A DNA stretch of 64,000 bases, taken from positions 109,599 to 173,598 of the forward strand of contig URAU01000002.1 of assembly GCA_900545955.1 (NCBI GenBank), in the 5' to 3' direction. This DNA is from an uncultured Porphyromonadaceae bacterium (GTDB lineage Bacteria > Bacteroidota > Bacteroidia > Bacteroidales > Muribaculaceae). Below are positions 35,009 through 43,659 of the stretch, piece by piece (the first letter of the stretch is position 1; each line of letters opens with the position of its first letter). Position numbers and translations under genes: made by a program. The notes under the pieces were generated by a model. It searched no databases and had not been told where the DNA came from. It worked only from the letters and a program-made list of their open reading frames with translations.

Positions 35009-37432
35009 TTATTTCACCAGAACAGTGCGGGTGAAGTCGCGGACAACCACGAGGTAGAGACCCGGAGCTACGGCGATTTCGGTGGTGCCGCGGGCGATGG
35101 CGCCCGAATGGCGGAGCACGCCGTCCATCGAGTAAACCGTAGCCACGTCGGTGCCGTCCTCACGGCTCTCAAGCACGAGGCGACCGTTACGGCAGTAGGC
35201 GTCCCACGAATGGTATTCGGCCTCCATGGCCTCCTGGATACCGCTGGTGCGGCAGTCGGTGAGCGCGATGTCGTCGATAAGCGTGCGAGCGTTGGTCGAC
35301 TGCTCCATCTTCATACGCAGCGAGCCACGGCGGTTGATGGTCACGGAATATTTGCGGTAGGCGGGCGAAGCGGCATCGTCGGCCGAGATAGTCACCTTGC
35401 CGACCTCTTCCCAGGTGGTTCCATGGTCGGAGGATACGCTCACGGTGATGTCGGCGGGATATTTCGACTTGTCGTTAGCCCAGGTTTTAGCCTGGAAAGT
35501 AAGAACGCCCATGCCGTTGGCCTTGTCCTCAAGCATGGTGAAATGTCCTCCCTTATCCTTATTCATGCGGGCACAGATATTTCCGCTGGTAGCGGCATCG
35601 GAATTGTTTATATAGGCATCGGTCTGCCATTTGCAGGCAGTTCCCTGATATTCTTTGTCGGAATAGCTCGAAGCGACACCCTTTTCGAAATCCTCGATGA
35701 AGGTTGGTTCGATCACGGGTACGGCGATGGTACCGTCAACGTCGGTGAAGTCGTCCGTAAAGTCCTCTGCTTCGGCCAGCAGGGTAGTGGAGTATTCGCC
35801 CTCGGTGGAGCCGAACAGGCGCATATAGAAGCGGTCCTGACCCGGAGCAAGCACTATCTGCGTTTTCCAGTCGGCTTTGTCGAGGCTGAGCTGGAAGGGA
35901 GCGGTGACCGTCAGGGTGATGTCGCCGGGAATATTCTCTATATCGGCAAGAATCTCGGCTACCTCGGAAGGCTGACCGGGTTCGGCGAAGAACTCAAGGT
36001 CGCCGTCGAAGAGGAACTGGATGGAGGGGATGGGAGCCAGCGTGGTTACGGCTACGGGGTCGGAGGTAAGAGTGCCGTTGGATACGGTGTAGGTGTAGGC
36101 CGTCTCAGGCTCGAGGTCGGTTACGGTATAGCTCTCGGCGCTGGCGCTTACACTCTTGGGGTAGCCTTCAATGGGCGAGCCGCCGCGGCTTACGGTGAGC
36201 GTATAGGTGGCATTCTCGGCGTCGATGTTGCTCCATACGGCGTCGAAGCTCGTATCGGATATATTCACTGCAGGCCCGGCGGGAATGCCGTCGACGGCCG
36301 ATGCGGTGAGCGTCACAGCGCGCGTAATCGAGCCGGAACGCAGAATCAGCTGACCTCCGGCATTGCCGGTGGCTGTGGAACGGTAGCTTACGGTTACCTC
36401 AGTGCCCTTGTTGGCGTCGGCGGCAGAAACCGATGTCGGCGAAACACTGAAGCCCGAACCGGCCACGCTGAGCGAGAGGGCCTCGGTGAGCGATGCACCC
36501 TTCACGGCAACCTTACGGCTGCGCGTAACGCCCGTAGCCGTTGTGCCGATGGCAATGACTGTACCCTCGGCGGGGCTTACAATCTCGGGGTCCGCTGTAG
36601 CGTTGAGCGTCCAGTCGACGGTATTTTTCGTTCCCCAGATATATTCCACCAGTTCTGGATGGTCGATATAAGGGTTACGGTTCTTCTGATGCTTGTATAC
36701 GCCCTCGTTACGGTCGATTTCTTTCTGACTGACGGGGTCCTGGCGGTGCCATTTCAGCAGAAGCTCGAGCGACCAGCTTTTGAATACCGGGAAAGAGTTG
36801 CCGGCGAAGAACTGGTTGCCGTTGCCCTGGGTCCAGCGGCCTATCTGCGAGTTGTAGGCCGTGGCCATGTAGAAATATGTGCGGGCAAGGTCTCCCTTGT
36901 ATTCGTCGTCGGGCTCGAAGACCGTGCCGCTGTAGCCGGGAAAGGTGCTGCTGCCCAGACGTCCGAGAGCACGTACGCTGCCGTTGTTGGCCAGGCGCGA
37001 GCCGCCGGAACATTCGCCGTAGGGGAAATTGCTGCGCTGACCGTTCACCTTGCCGTCGGTAGGGTAGAGGTGGTAGGCGTCGGAATATTGGGTAGACTTG
37101 CCTCCGCCCCACCAGCTCTTGGGGAGCGAGTGCTCGCGGTTCACGCAGTCGCCGATAAGCTTGTAGTTGCCGCATTTGGTAAAGCTGGCTGGCCATGCTT
37201 TGGTAGTATATATATCCCAGAGCGTACCGTCGGGACGCATGTCGGAATCCTTATAAACGTTCCACAGGCCGTCGTAGCCTACGTTGGTATGTGAGGCGAT
37301 TTTTGAGCTGAGCGCCGAGAGCAGTGCCTGCCCGTGATAGCCCTCGCAGGAGGTATAGTAGCCTGTCGGCTCGGCGGCGTTACCGGAGAGCATCCATATC
37401 GAGGCAAGAAACAGAGAAGCAAGTTTTCTCAT
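35009..37432 (-). CDS. Secreted endonuclease I family nuclease with sorting-like tail
   Basis: An 807-residue secreted protein. I chose ATG 37432 because it gives the signal peptide MRKLASLFLASIWMLSGNAA; the longer frame to 37615 overlaps the promoter. Residues 25-270 are an endonuclease I (EndA/NucM-type) domain: NVGYDGLWNVYKDSD, DCVNREHSLPKSWWG with catalytic His101, YHLYPTDGKVNGQRSNFPYG, and GDLARTYFYMATAYN. This fold cuts DNA non-specifically using Mg2+. The rest has FnIII/Ig-like domains (FDAVWSNIDAENATYTLTVS), a jelly-roll-like binding region (RINRRGSLRMKMEQS area), and a final GLYLVVVRDFTRTVLVK resembling a T9SS tail. It is probably exported to scavenge DNA or phosphate; it is transcribed alone. 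Confidence 0.88.
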   Translation of the reverse strand: MRKLASLFLASIWMLSGNAAEPTGYYTSCEGYHGQALLSALSSKIASHTNVGYDGLWNVYKDSDMRPDGTLWDIYTTKAWPASFTKCGNYKLIGDCVNREHSLPKSWWGGGKSTQYSDAYHLYPTDGKVNGQRSNFPYGECSGGSRLANNGSVRALGRLGSSTFPGYSGTVFEPDDEYKGDLARTYFYMATAYNSQIGRWTQGNGNQFFAGNSFPVFKSWSLELLLKWHRQDPVSQKEIDRNEGVYKHQKNRNPYIDHPELVEYIWGTKNTVDWTLNATADPEIVSPAEGTVIAIGTTATGVTRSRKVAVKGASLTEALSLSVAGSGFSVSPTSVSAADANKGTEVTVSYRSTATGNAGGQLILRSGSITRAVTLTASAVDGIPAGPAVNISDTSFDAVWSNIDAENATYTLTVSRGGSPIEGYPKSVSASAESYTVTDLEPETAYTYTVSNGTLTSDPVAVTTLAPIPSIQFLFDGDLEFFAEPGQPSEVAEILADIENIPGDITLTVTAPFQLSLDKADWKTQIVLAPGQDRFYMRLFGSTEGEYSTTLLAEAEDFTDDFTDVDGTIAVPVIEPTFIEDFEKGVASSYSDKEYQGTACKWQTDAYINNSDAATSGNICARMNKDKGGHFTMLEDKANGMGVLTFQAKTWANDKSKYPADITVSVSSDHGTTWEEVGKVTISADDAASPAYRKYSVTINRRGSLRMKMEQSTNARTLIDDIALTDCRTSGIQEAMEAEYHSWDAYCRNGRLVLESREDGTDVATVYSMDGVLRHSGAIARGTTEIAVAPGLYLVVVRDFTRTVLVK

Positions 37433-37484
37433 TTCAATCAGATTGAGGTTAAATAAGAATAAGCAAAAGAAAAAGGATGAACGG

Positions 37485-37492
37485 CAAAAGTA
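37485..37492 (-). promoter_or_regulatory. -7 promoter element of the endonuclease gene
   Basis: The minus strand reads TACTTTTG, 52 bases upstream of ATG 37432, which supports that start over the longer frame. Confidence 0.5.
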
Positions 37493-37576
37493 GGCTTTTA
37501 CAGCGAGAAAACCGACGCTGTTAACATTTTTAACGAAAAAGAGAGCCCAACACAAGGGTTGTCGGAGCGATTTTAC

Positions 37577-37584
37577 TAACTTTG
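37577..37584 (+). promoter_or_regulatory. -7 promoter element of rbfA
   Basis: TAACTTTG matches TAnnTTTG, giving a leader of about 45 bases to the rbfA ATG. Confidence 0.5.
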
Positions 37585-37636
37585 CATGGGGTGGAGGCGT
37601 TATTAGAACAGACAAACAATAAAAACAACTACATAT

Positions 37637-37987
37637 ATGGAATCAACCCGCCAGGCAAAGATTGCCCGCTTAATACAGAAAGAACTTTCGGAAATCCTGC
37701 GGCAGCAGACAGCCAAAACCAACGGCATACTGGTGTCGGTATCGGCCGTGCGCGTCAGTCCCGACCTCAGCATAGCCCGCGCCTATCTCTCGATTTTCCC
37801 CAGCGACAAGGCTAAAGAGATACTTGAGAACATAAACCGGAGTGCCCGCACAATCCGTTATGAACTCGGCCAGAAAGTGCGCTTCCAGCTGCGCAAGATT
37901 CCCGAACTGGCCTTCCATCTCGACGACTCGCTCGACTATATCGAGAATATCGACCATCTTCTCCACGAGGATAACGCATCGAAATAA
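37637..37987 (+). CDS. rbfA: Ribosome-binding factor A
   Basis: RbfA binds free 30S subunits and helps mature the 5' end of 16S rRNA, especially in the cold. The 116-residue protein matches the KH-like family in length and pattern: STRQAKIARLIQKELSEILR at the N-terminus, VSVSAVRVSPDLSIARAYLS in the middle (the family's VTVTDVEVSPDLSYAKVYVS), and a C-terminal LRKIPELAFHLDDSLDYIE, which corresponds to the family's R.VPEL.F..D.S. It is followed by a LolE-type permease 53 bases later, a pair seen in other Bacteroidales. Confidence 0.95.
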   Translation: MESTRQAKIARLIQKELSEILRQQTAKTNGILVSVSAVRVSPDLSIARAYLSIFPSDKAKEILENINRSARTIRYELGQKVRFQLRKIPELAFHLDDSLDYIENIDHLLHEDNASK

Positions 37988-37994
37988 TTTGCAA

Positions 37995-38030
37995 TTATAG
38001 GGCTTATACGCCCTATAGGCCCTATAACCT
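37995..38030 (+). repeat. 9-base degenerate tandem array (YTATARGCC type)
   Basis: Four units: TTATAGGGC, TTATACGCC, CTATAGGCC, CTATAACCT, filling most of the 53-base rbfA-lolE gap. It is related in sequence to the array at 29065. Confidence 0.7.
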
Positions 38031-38040
38031 AAATAACGCA

Positions 38041-39279
38041 GTGCTGAAACTTCGGATTGCGCTACGCTATCTGCTCTCGCGCAAACAATTCGGAGCCGTA
38101 AACGTAATATCGGCCATTTCGGTGGCTGCCGTGGCTGTGGCTGCGGCGGCCATGATAATCGTGCTGTCGGTTTTCAACGGTTTCGAACGCCTCGCCCAGT
38201 CGAAACTCTCTGCGCTCGACCCCGACTATCTCGCCGTGCCGACTCAGGGAAAGCGAATCGAGGGAATCGGCTCGCTTGTTGATTTGCTGGAGGGGGTCGA
38301 CGGAGTGAAAGCGGCCTGCCCGCAAATATCCGAACGCGCCTACGCCATGAACGCAGAGGCGCAGAGTGCCGTCGTAATGCTCGGACTTACCGAACGCGGA
38401 CTGCAGGAATCCGGAATAACGGACGTGATTATCGATGGGACCGACCGGCTGACGAACGACTCGACTGTTCTGACGAGCGTCGGCGTGGCTATGGCTCTCG
38501 GCGTGCGGCCTTACGAAGGTGCCGACAGCATGAGCCTGTTCGAACCGCGGCGCACGGGCGCCATAAATCCGGCCAATCCTATGGCCGCTTTCCGCAAAGC
38601 CGACCTCAGGGTGGCGGGTGTTTATCAGGTTGAACAGGAGGAATACGACCGCGACATGGTGATTGTGGCCTACTCGCTGGCCTCGCGGCTGCTCGGCTAC
38701 GACGACGCGGCTACGGCAGTAGCCATCCACACCGACGGCTCACGGGCTCCCGAATCCGATCTGAGGCAGATTGCAGAGCAGCATGGCCTCACTGTTAAAG
38801 ACCGCTATGAGCAGCAAGAGCATACCTACCGCATGATAGCAATAGAGAAATGGATTTCATTCCTGATGCTGGGCTTTATTCTTGTGATAGCCTCGGCCAA
38901 TATAATCTCAACCCTCTCGATGCTTGTGCTCGACAAGGAGCCTTCGATGGCCATACTGCGCGCCATGGGCGCTACGCGTAGACTTATCCGCGGCGTGTTC
39001 GCCACACAGGGATGGCTGATAGTATTGCTCGGAGGTCTGGCCGGAATTGCATGCGGTGTGCTTCTCGTGGCCGGACAGATGCGCTACGGCTGGGTGAAAC
39101 TCGGCGCATCCAATCCGGAACTTATGAGTATCACCAACTACCCCGTGGAGCTTCGTTGGGGCGACGTAGGGTTCACGCTCGCAGCATTAACGGGCGTGGC
39201 ATTGCTGCTCACGCCCGTTGTAGGGATGGTAGTGAAAGGTAGAGACGGCGATAATGACAGCCGTCAGGTCAGTCGGTGA
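38041..39279 (+). CDS. LolE/FtsX-type ABC transporter permease (lipoprotein release)
   Basis: A 412-residue permease of the LolC/E family, which extracts lipoproteins from the inner membrane for transport to the outer membrane. The N-terminal LRIALRYLLSRKQFGAVNVI and first helix are typical, followed by a ~220-residue periplasmic MacB-PCD-like domain, then three helices in the C-terminal FtsX part (WISFLMLGFILVIASANIIS; RAMGATRRLIRGVFATQGWL; VGFTLAALTGVALLLTPVVG). The start is GTG at 38041; no ATG fits. The ATPase partner is not adjacent. The 3' end overlaps the convergent SulP gene by 11 bases. Confidence 0.87.
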   Translation: MLKLRIALRYLLSRKQFGAVNVISAISVAAVAVAAAAMIIVLSVFNGFERLAQSKLSALDPDYLAVPTQGKRIEGIGSLVDLLEGVDGVKAACPQISERAYAMNAEAQSAVVMLGLTERGLQESGITDVIIDGTDRLTNDSTVLTSVGVAMALGVRPYEGADSMSLFEPRRTGAINPANPMAAFRKADLRVAGVYQVEQEEYDRDMVIVAYSLASRLLGYDDAATAVAIHTDGSRAPESDLRQIAEQHGLTVKDRYEQQEHTYRMIAIEKWISFLMLGFILVIASANIISTLSMLVLDKEPSMAILRAMGATRRLIRGVFATQGWLIVLLGGLAGIACGVLLVAGQMRYGWVKLGASNPELMSITNYPVELRWGDVGFTLAALTGVALLLTPVVGMVVKGRDGDNDSRQVSR

Positions 39280-40999
39280 TTACGTCGGCCGCACGGCCGG
39301 CTGATTGCTCGCGTACTATCGCATTGGCCATCTCCACGGCCACGGAGATGTGGGGGCAGATATGGTCGGCTCCTATCATCCGGTCGATACCGGCGCGCAG
39401 AAGAGTTTCGCGCACATTTTCCTTGACGCCGGAAAGCACGATGTGGATTCCGTCGGCCTGCGAGGATTCTATAAGAATCTCCAGGTTGTGGAGGGCGGTA
39501 GAGTCGATGAACGGCACCTTACGCATACGCACTATGCGAACCTTAGGCTTGTCGACAAGTGTGGAACGCATGAGCTCCTCGAATTTGGTGGCCACACCGA
39601 AGAAGAACGGTCCGTCGATTTCGTAGACCTCCACACCGGGAAGCACATCCAGCACCTCGTGGTGCGAAGCGTCCAGATCCGTACCCTCGGCTACGTCGAG
39701 CTGCGAGGAGTAAACCTTGATTTCTGTATTTTCCATAACGCGGCGCAGGAAGAGCACCACGGCAAGAAGCAGACCTATCTCGATGGCAATCGTCAGGTCG
39801 AATACCACCGTGAGAAGGAATGTCACCACCATTACCGAAACGTCGCTCTTGGGATTGCGGAGCATACCGCGGATGGTGCGCCATCCGCTCATATTGTACG
39901 ACACCATGACGAGCACTGCGGCCAGACAGGCCATGGGCACGTAGCTGATCAGCGGCATCAGGAAGATGAAGATGAGCAGAAGCACCACTGCGTGGACCAC
40001 GCCGGCCACGGGAGTGCGGCCGCCGTTGGTGATATTGGTCATTGTACGGGCTATTGCGCCTGTCACCGGGATTCCACCGAAGAATGGAACGACCACGTTG
40101 GCTATTCCCTGGCCGATAAGTTCGGTATTGGTCGAGGTGCGCGAGCCGGTCACACCGTCGGCCACCGTGGCCGAAAGCAGCGACTCAATCGCACCAAGCA
40201 CGGCGATAGTAAACGCCGAAGGGAGGAGCAGATTGATGTTTTCCATCGTAAGCGAGAAACTCTGCACTTCGGGAATGTCGGTCGACATGGCGCCGAACCG
40301 GTCGCCGATAGTGGAGATTTCAAGCCCCGGCATCATGGATTTGAGGAAAGCGACACCTGCCGTAACGATTACGATGGCAAGCAGCGCGCCGGGCAGACGT
40401 TTGGAAATCTTGGGCGTCAGGATGATAATTGCGAGAGAAAACAGAGCCACACAGAGTGTAGGGATGTCAATCTGGTCGAAATTCCGTAGATACACACCCC
40501 ATTTGCCTGTGAAATCGCCGGGAAGATTCTTCAGGCCGAGGCCGAAGAAGTCGTTAATCTGCGTCGACAGAATGGTTAGGGCGATACCGGCCGTGAAACC
40601 TACCACGATAGGATAGGGGATGAACTTGATTACTGTTCCGAGCTTGAACAAACCCATCAGAACGAGAATCAGACCGGCCATGAACGTGGCAACGGCGAGA
40701 CCTTCAAGCCCGAAACGTGAGATAATTCCGTAGACAATAACGATGAATGCTCCCGTAGGGCCTCCGATCTGCACTGAGTTGCCACCGAATGCTGAAACCA
40801 TGAAACCGCCGATTATGGCGGTAATAAGACCTACCGTGGGGCTCACACCGGAGGCGATACCGAAAGCGATGGCGAGGGGAAGGGCTACGATGCCCACAAC
40901 AATACCGGCCACAACGTCGGCCTGGAGTTTTTTCGAGTCGTAGTGGCGCATTGCCGACCACAATTTGGGACGGAAGTCCACAGCTCCGCTGAAATTCAT
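39269..40999 (-). CDS. SulP family anion transporter with STAS domain
   Basis: A 576-residue SLC26/SulP transporter that moves sulfate, bicarbonate or another anion across the inner membrane. About 12-14 helices start at LQADVVAGIVVGIVALPLAIAFGIASGVSP, the family signature that includes the substrate-site helix, with GPTGAFIVIVYGI following. The C-terminal ~130 residues form a STAS domain (VYEIDGPFFFGVATKFEEL; VRMRKVPFIDSTALHNLEIL). The ion cannot be assigned; several Bacteroidetes SulP proteins are thought to carry bicarbonate or sulfate. It has a full promoter at 41101-41132 and overlaps the lolE 3' end by 11 bases. Confidence 0.92.
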   Translation of the reverse strand: MNFSGAVDFRPKLWSAMRHYDSKKLQADVVAGIVVGIVALPLAIAFGIASGVSPTVGLITAIIGGFMVSAFGGNSVQIGGPTGAFIVIVYGIISRFGLEGLAVATFMAGLILVLMGLFKLGTVIKFIPYPIVVGFTAGIALTILSTQINDFFGLGLKNLPGDFTGKWGVYLRNFDQIDIPTLCVALFSLAIIILTPKISKRLPGALLAIVIVTAGVAFLKSMMPGLEISTIGDRFGAMSTDIPEVQSFSLTMENINLLLPSAFTIAVLGAIESLLSATVADGVTGSRTSTNTELIGQGIANVVVPFFGGIPVTGAIARTMTNITNGGRTPVAGVVHAVVLLLIFIFLMPLISYVPMACLAAVLVMVSYNMSGWRTIRGMLRNPKSDVSVMVVTFLLTVVFDLTIAIEIGLLLAVVLFLRRVMENTEIKVYSSQLDVAEGTDLDASHHEVLDVLPGVEVYEIDGPFFFGVATKFEELMRSTLVDKPKVRIVRMRKVPFIDSTALHNLEILIESSQADGIHIVLSGVKENVRETLLRAGIDRMIGADHICPHISVAVEMANAIVREQSAGRAADVITD

Positions 41000-41100
41000 A
41001 ATGTGAAGCTTTTTACCTTGAATAAATTAGTACCTGAAAAGGAATATATATCAGATAGTTGAAAACCAAAAATGAATGCCCTTACATTCAAAATCCGCTG

Positions 41101-41132
41101 CAAAGTTAAGAAATCCTAAAAAAATACGCAAA
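41101..41132 (-). promoter_or_regulatory. Promoter of the SulP gene
   Basis: On the minus strand TTTG (41129-41132), exactly 20 bases, then TAACTTTG (41101-41108). The transcript would have a ~95-base leader. Confidence 0.7.
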
Positions 41133-41210
41133 CCCACTTCCCCGATTCGCCGCAACTCCCGGCCAATATCCACGATTTCTTAGCCCCCGATACCTTAGAG
41201 GCCTAATTTC

Positions 41211-41327
41211 CTTAAAATTCTTAAGCTCCTTATAATCTTTAGAGTCTTTAACGTCCTTAAGGTCCTTAGAGTCTTTAATGTCCTTAAGGTCTTTAGAGTC
41301 CTTAGAGTCCTTAAAGTCTTTAAGGTC
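41211..41327. repeat. Thirteen-unit 9-base degenerate tandem array (YTTARRGTC)
   Basis: Thirteen consecutive 9-base units such as CTTAAGGTC, CTTAGAGTC and TTTAGAGTC. On the minus strand it reads as repeated KDLKDLKDS-like codons, but the open frame has no other coding character. It fills the spacer between the SulP promoter and tRNA-Glu. Confidence 0.85.
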
Positions 41328-41405
41328 ACTTTTCTGGAAGCAGTGTCTGCACCAGCCGGGACACAAAAAAAGCGGAGTCCGGTGGAACTCCGCTCTGTGG
41401 GAAGG

Positions 41406-41477
41406 TAGCCCATAGGAGAATCGAACTCCTCTTTCAAGAATGAAAATCTTGCGTCCTAGCCGATAGACGAATGGGCC
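41406..41477 (-). tRNA. tRNA-Glu(TTC), copy 1
   Basis: The minus strand folds as a cloverleaf: acceptor GGCCCAT with ATGGGCT, anticodon stem CAAGA/TCTTG with loop TTTTCAT giving anticodon TTC, and T-arm GAGGAGTTCGATTCTCC. No CCA is encoded after the discriminator A. It is identical to the copy at 41932-42003. Confidence 0.95.
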
Positions 41478-41579
41478 GTTCAACCCACTGACTTTCGCAA
41501 GCTTGTGGGTGAAAAATTACGAGAACTATTATTCAATCATTTCACTTTTTCAGCAAATAGGATGGAGAGGGATGCTACT

Positions 41580-41607
41580 CAAACCAAAACCGGCATGAAA
41601 AAGCCGG
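41580..41607 (-). terminator. Terminator after rpsT
   Basis: On the minus strand CCGGC and GCCGG form a short stem with an 8-base loop, followed by TTTTGGTTT. It lies 28 bases past the rpsT stop. Confidence 0.6.
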
Positions 41608-41635
41608 GTGGAGAGAGCCCTGGATAAGGAGGCTA

Positions 41636-41890
41636 TCAGGCGAGCTTGTTTATGTGAAGAGCAAGCTTGCTTTTGAGGTTCGAGGCCTTGTTCTTCGAGA
41701 TAGTCTTCTTCGAAGCGAGGCGGTCGAGCATAGCTTCAATCTTTACATATGTTTCCTGAGCCTGAGCCTTATCGGTCATAGCACGGAGACGACGCACAGC
41801 GTTGCGGGCTGTTTTTGCGTAATAGCGGTTACGCAGGCGGCGGCTCTGAGTCTGGCGAATGCGCTTTAAAGCGGATTTATGGTTTGCCAT
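41636..41890 (-). CDS. rpsT: 30S ribosomal protein S20
   Basis: S20 binds 16S rRNA early in 30S assembly. The 84-residue, strongly basic three-helix protein begins MANHKSALKRIRQTQSRRLR, the universal S20 start, and has LASKKTISKNKASNLKSKL near the end. Length is normal. It lies between two identical tRNA-Glu genes on the same strand; the tRNA at 41932-42003 is only 41 bases upstream, so both are likely transcribed from the promoter at 42024-42055. Confidence 0.97.
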   Translation of the reverse strand: MANHKSALKRIRQTQSRRLRNRYYAKTARNAVRRLRAMTDKAQAQETYVKIEAMLDRLASKKTISKNKASNLKSKLALHINKLA

Positions 41891-41931
41891 TTTAGTAGAA
41901 AATGCTAATTCTTTGGATTATTGTTTAATGG

Positions 41932-42003
41932 TAGCCCATAGGAGAATCGAACTCCTCTTTCAAGAATGAAAATCTTGCGTCCTAGCCGATAGACGAATGG
42001 GCC
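41932..42003 (-). tRNA. tRNA-Glu(TTC), copy 2
   Basis: The same 72-base cloverleaf as copy 1, anticodon TTC. Here the discriminator A is followed by CCA, possibly by chance. It is the first gene after the promoter at 42024-42055 and precedes rpsT. Confidence 0.95.
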
Positions 42004-42023
42004 ATGATTTCCGATTTGCGGTG

Positions 42024-42055
42024 CAAAGTTAATATGAATTTCTCAATTGTGCAAA
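42024..42055 (-). promoter_or_regulatory. Promoter of the tRNA-Glu/rpsT unit
   Basis: On the minus strand TTTG (42052-42055), 20 bases, then TAACTTTG (42024-42031). The start would be about 14 bases upstream of the tRNA. Confidence 0.7.
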
Positions 42056-42141
42056 TTTTATTATGATTAAAGTTGTAATTGAACGTGGCCAATCTGGCAA
42101 TTACAGCATTTAAAAAATGATGATACAATGAAATAACATAT

Positions 42142-42185
42142 AAAATCCGGATAGAAAAATTATTTAATAAATTTATCTATCCGGA
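42142..42185 (-). terminator. Terminator of the malic enzyme gene
   Basis: TCCGGATAGA (42146-42155) is perfectly complementary to TCTATCCGGA (42176-42185); the AT-rich loop can pair further. On the minus strand the stem is followed by a T run, so it ends transcription from the malic enzyme gene. Confidence 0.75.
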
Positions 42186-42206
42186 ATTATTTCAAATAAA
42201 TTCCAT

Positions 42207-43565
42207 TCAGCGCGGATAATTAAGCGATGCAGCCACGCGATCCAGAGTCTGACGCGACTCGAGCAGACGCGAATAGCATACACCTGAACTGCATTGAGCC
42301 GACAGTCGGGCGAGATATTCGGCATATGTTCCCCAGTCGTCGATGGGACGACGGCTCACTCCGCTTTCCATTGCGGCGTGGGCCACGGCCGGAGATACAG
42401 TCTCGAGCAGGCGCGGATCCATCGGTTTGGGCAGGATATACTCGGGTCCGAAAGCCAGATCCGGCCGTCCGTAAGCCTCCCGGATTTCCGCAGGTACAGG
42501 CTGATGGGCAAGCGAGGCTATCGCACGTGTGGCGGCAAGTTTCATTTCCTCGTTGATTGCGGAGGCACCGCAGTCGAGTGCGCCGCGGAAAATATAGGGG
42601 AATCCGAGCACATTGTTGATCTGATTCGGGAAATCTGAGCGGCCGGTTGCGAAAATCAGATCGGGGCGCGACTCAACGGCCTTATCATATGCAATCTCCG
42701 GATCCGGGTTGGCAAGGGCGAAAACAATCGGCTTCGGAGCCATGGAGCGGAGCATTTCGGAGGTAACCACATCCTTTACGGAAAGACCGAGAAACACATC
42801 GGCTCCGCGCATGGCATCGGCAAGGGTATGTATGTCGCGCGAAGTGGCGAACTCGGCCTTCTGCGGGTTGAGACCACCGCGGTCATTACGAACCACTCCT
42901 TTGGAATCGCACATCACTATATTCTCCCTACGCACGCCGAGAGCCACATAAAGCCGCGTGCATGAAATGGCTGCGGCCCCCGCGCCGTTTACCACCAGCT
43001 TAACATCCTCTATATTCTTTCCCTGAATTTCGAGAGCATTGAGAAGGGCGGCTCCGGAAATTATGGCCGTGCCGTGCTGGTCGTCGTGCATCACCGGGAT
43101 ATCACATTCCTCCTTAAGGCGAGTCTCTATTTCAAAACATTCAGGGGCCTTGATGTCTTCGAGATTGATGCCTCCAAATGTTGGCTGCAGAGCCTTTACA
43201 GTCTGGATGAACTTCTCGGGATCCTGCTCGTCTATTTCTATATCGTAGCAGTCGAGTCCGGCGAAAATCTTGAAAAGTAGTGCCTTCCCCTCCATTACCG
43301 GTTTGCCTGCGGAGGCGCCTATATTGCCGAGACCGAGAACGGCTGTGCCATTGGAGATTACGGCAACAAGATTCCCCTTGTTGGTATATTCCCACACCCG
43401 GCGAGGGTCATCCTTTATTTCAAGGCATGGGTAGGCCACTCCTGGCGAATATGCCAGTGCAAGGTCGGCTGGAGTATTATATGGTTTGGTGGGAATTGTC
43501 TCCATCTTGCCCGGGCGCGGTTCGCGATGGTAGGCAAGGGCCATTTTCTTAAGAAGATTTTCCAT
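42207..43565 (-). CDS. NADP-dependent malic enzyme, short form
   Basis: Malic enzyme decarboxylates malate to pyruvate, making NAD(P)H. The 452-residue protein has the malic N-domain (PTKPYNTPADLALAYSPGVA; NGTAVLGLGNIGASAGKPVMEGKALLF in pieces), the catalytic region IPVMHDDQHGTAI, and the NAD(P)-binding domain (LVVNGAGAAAISCTRLYVALG). Most Bacteroidetes have the ~760-residue MaeB form with a C-terminal phosphotransacetylase-like regulatory domain; here the gene ends after the NAD domain, so acetyl-CoA-type regulation is probably absent. I chose ATG 43565 (MENLLKKMALAYHREP) rather than 43622 because the extra codons lie in a terminator-like hairpin. The upp gene is upstream on the same strand. 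Confidence 0.9.
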   Translation of the reverse strand: MENLLKKMALAYHREPRPGKMETIPTKPYNTPADLALAYSPGVAYPCLEIKDDPRRVWEYTNKGNLVAVISNGTAVLGLGNIGASAGKPVMEGKALLFKIFAGLDCYDIEIDEQDPEKFIQTVKALQPTFGGINLEDIKAPECFEIETRLKEECDIPVMHDDQHGTAIISGAALLNALEIQGKNIEDVKLVVNGAGAAAISCTRLYVALGVRRENIVMCDSKGVVRNDRGGLNPQKAEFATSRDIHTLADAMRGADVFLGLSVKDVVTSEMLRSMAPKPIVFALANPDPEIAYDKAVESRPDLIFATGRSDFPNQINNVLGFPYIFRGALDCGASAINEEMKLAATRAIASLAHQPVPAEIREAYGRPDLAFGPEYILPKPMDPRLLETVSPAVAHAAMESGVSRRPIDDWGTYAEYLARLSAQCSSGVCYSRLLESRQTLDRVAASLNYPR

Positions 43566-43588
43566 AGGGCTGTCAGTATAATAGAAAG

Positions 43589-43620
43589 GGAGGAGCTTTT
43601 GCCTGGCGGCGCGCTCCTCC
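43589..43620 (-). terminator. Hairpin between upp and the malic enzyme gene
   Basis: An 8-base perfect stem (GGAGGAGC with GCTCCTCC) and a 16-base loop, followed on the minus strand by CTTTCTATT. It overlaps the longer possible start of the malic enzyme frame and argues against it. Confidence 0.55.
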
Positions 43621-43659
43621 ATAATATAACATTTCAGAATATATTTTGCTCAGATATCT

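Noticed and set aside
41195..41483. Minus-strand frames reading KDLKD-type repeats
   Set aside because: Produced by the 9-base array; no signal, no promoter in the right place, and one of them runs into the tRNA.
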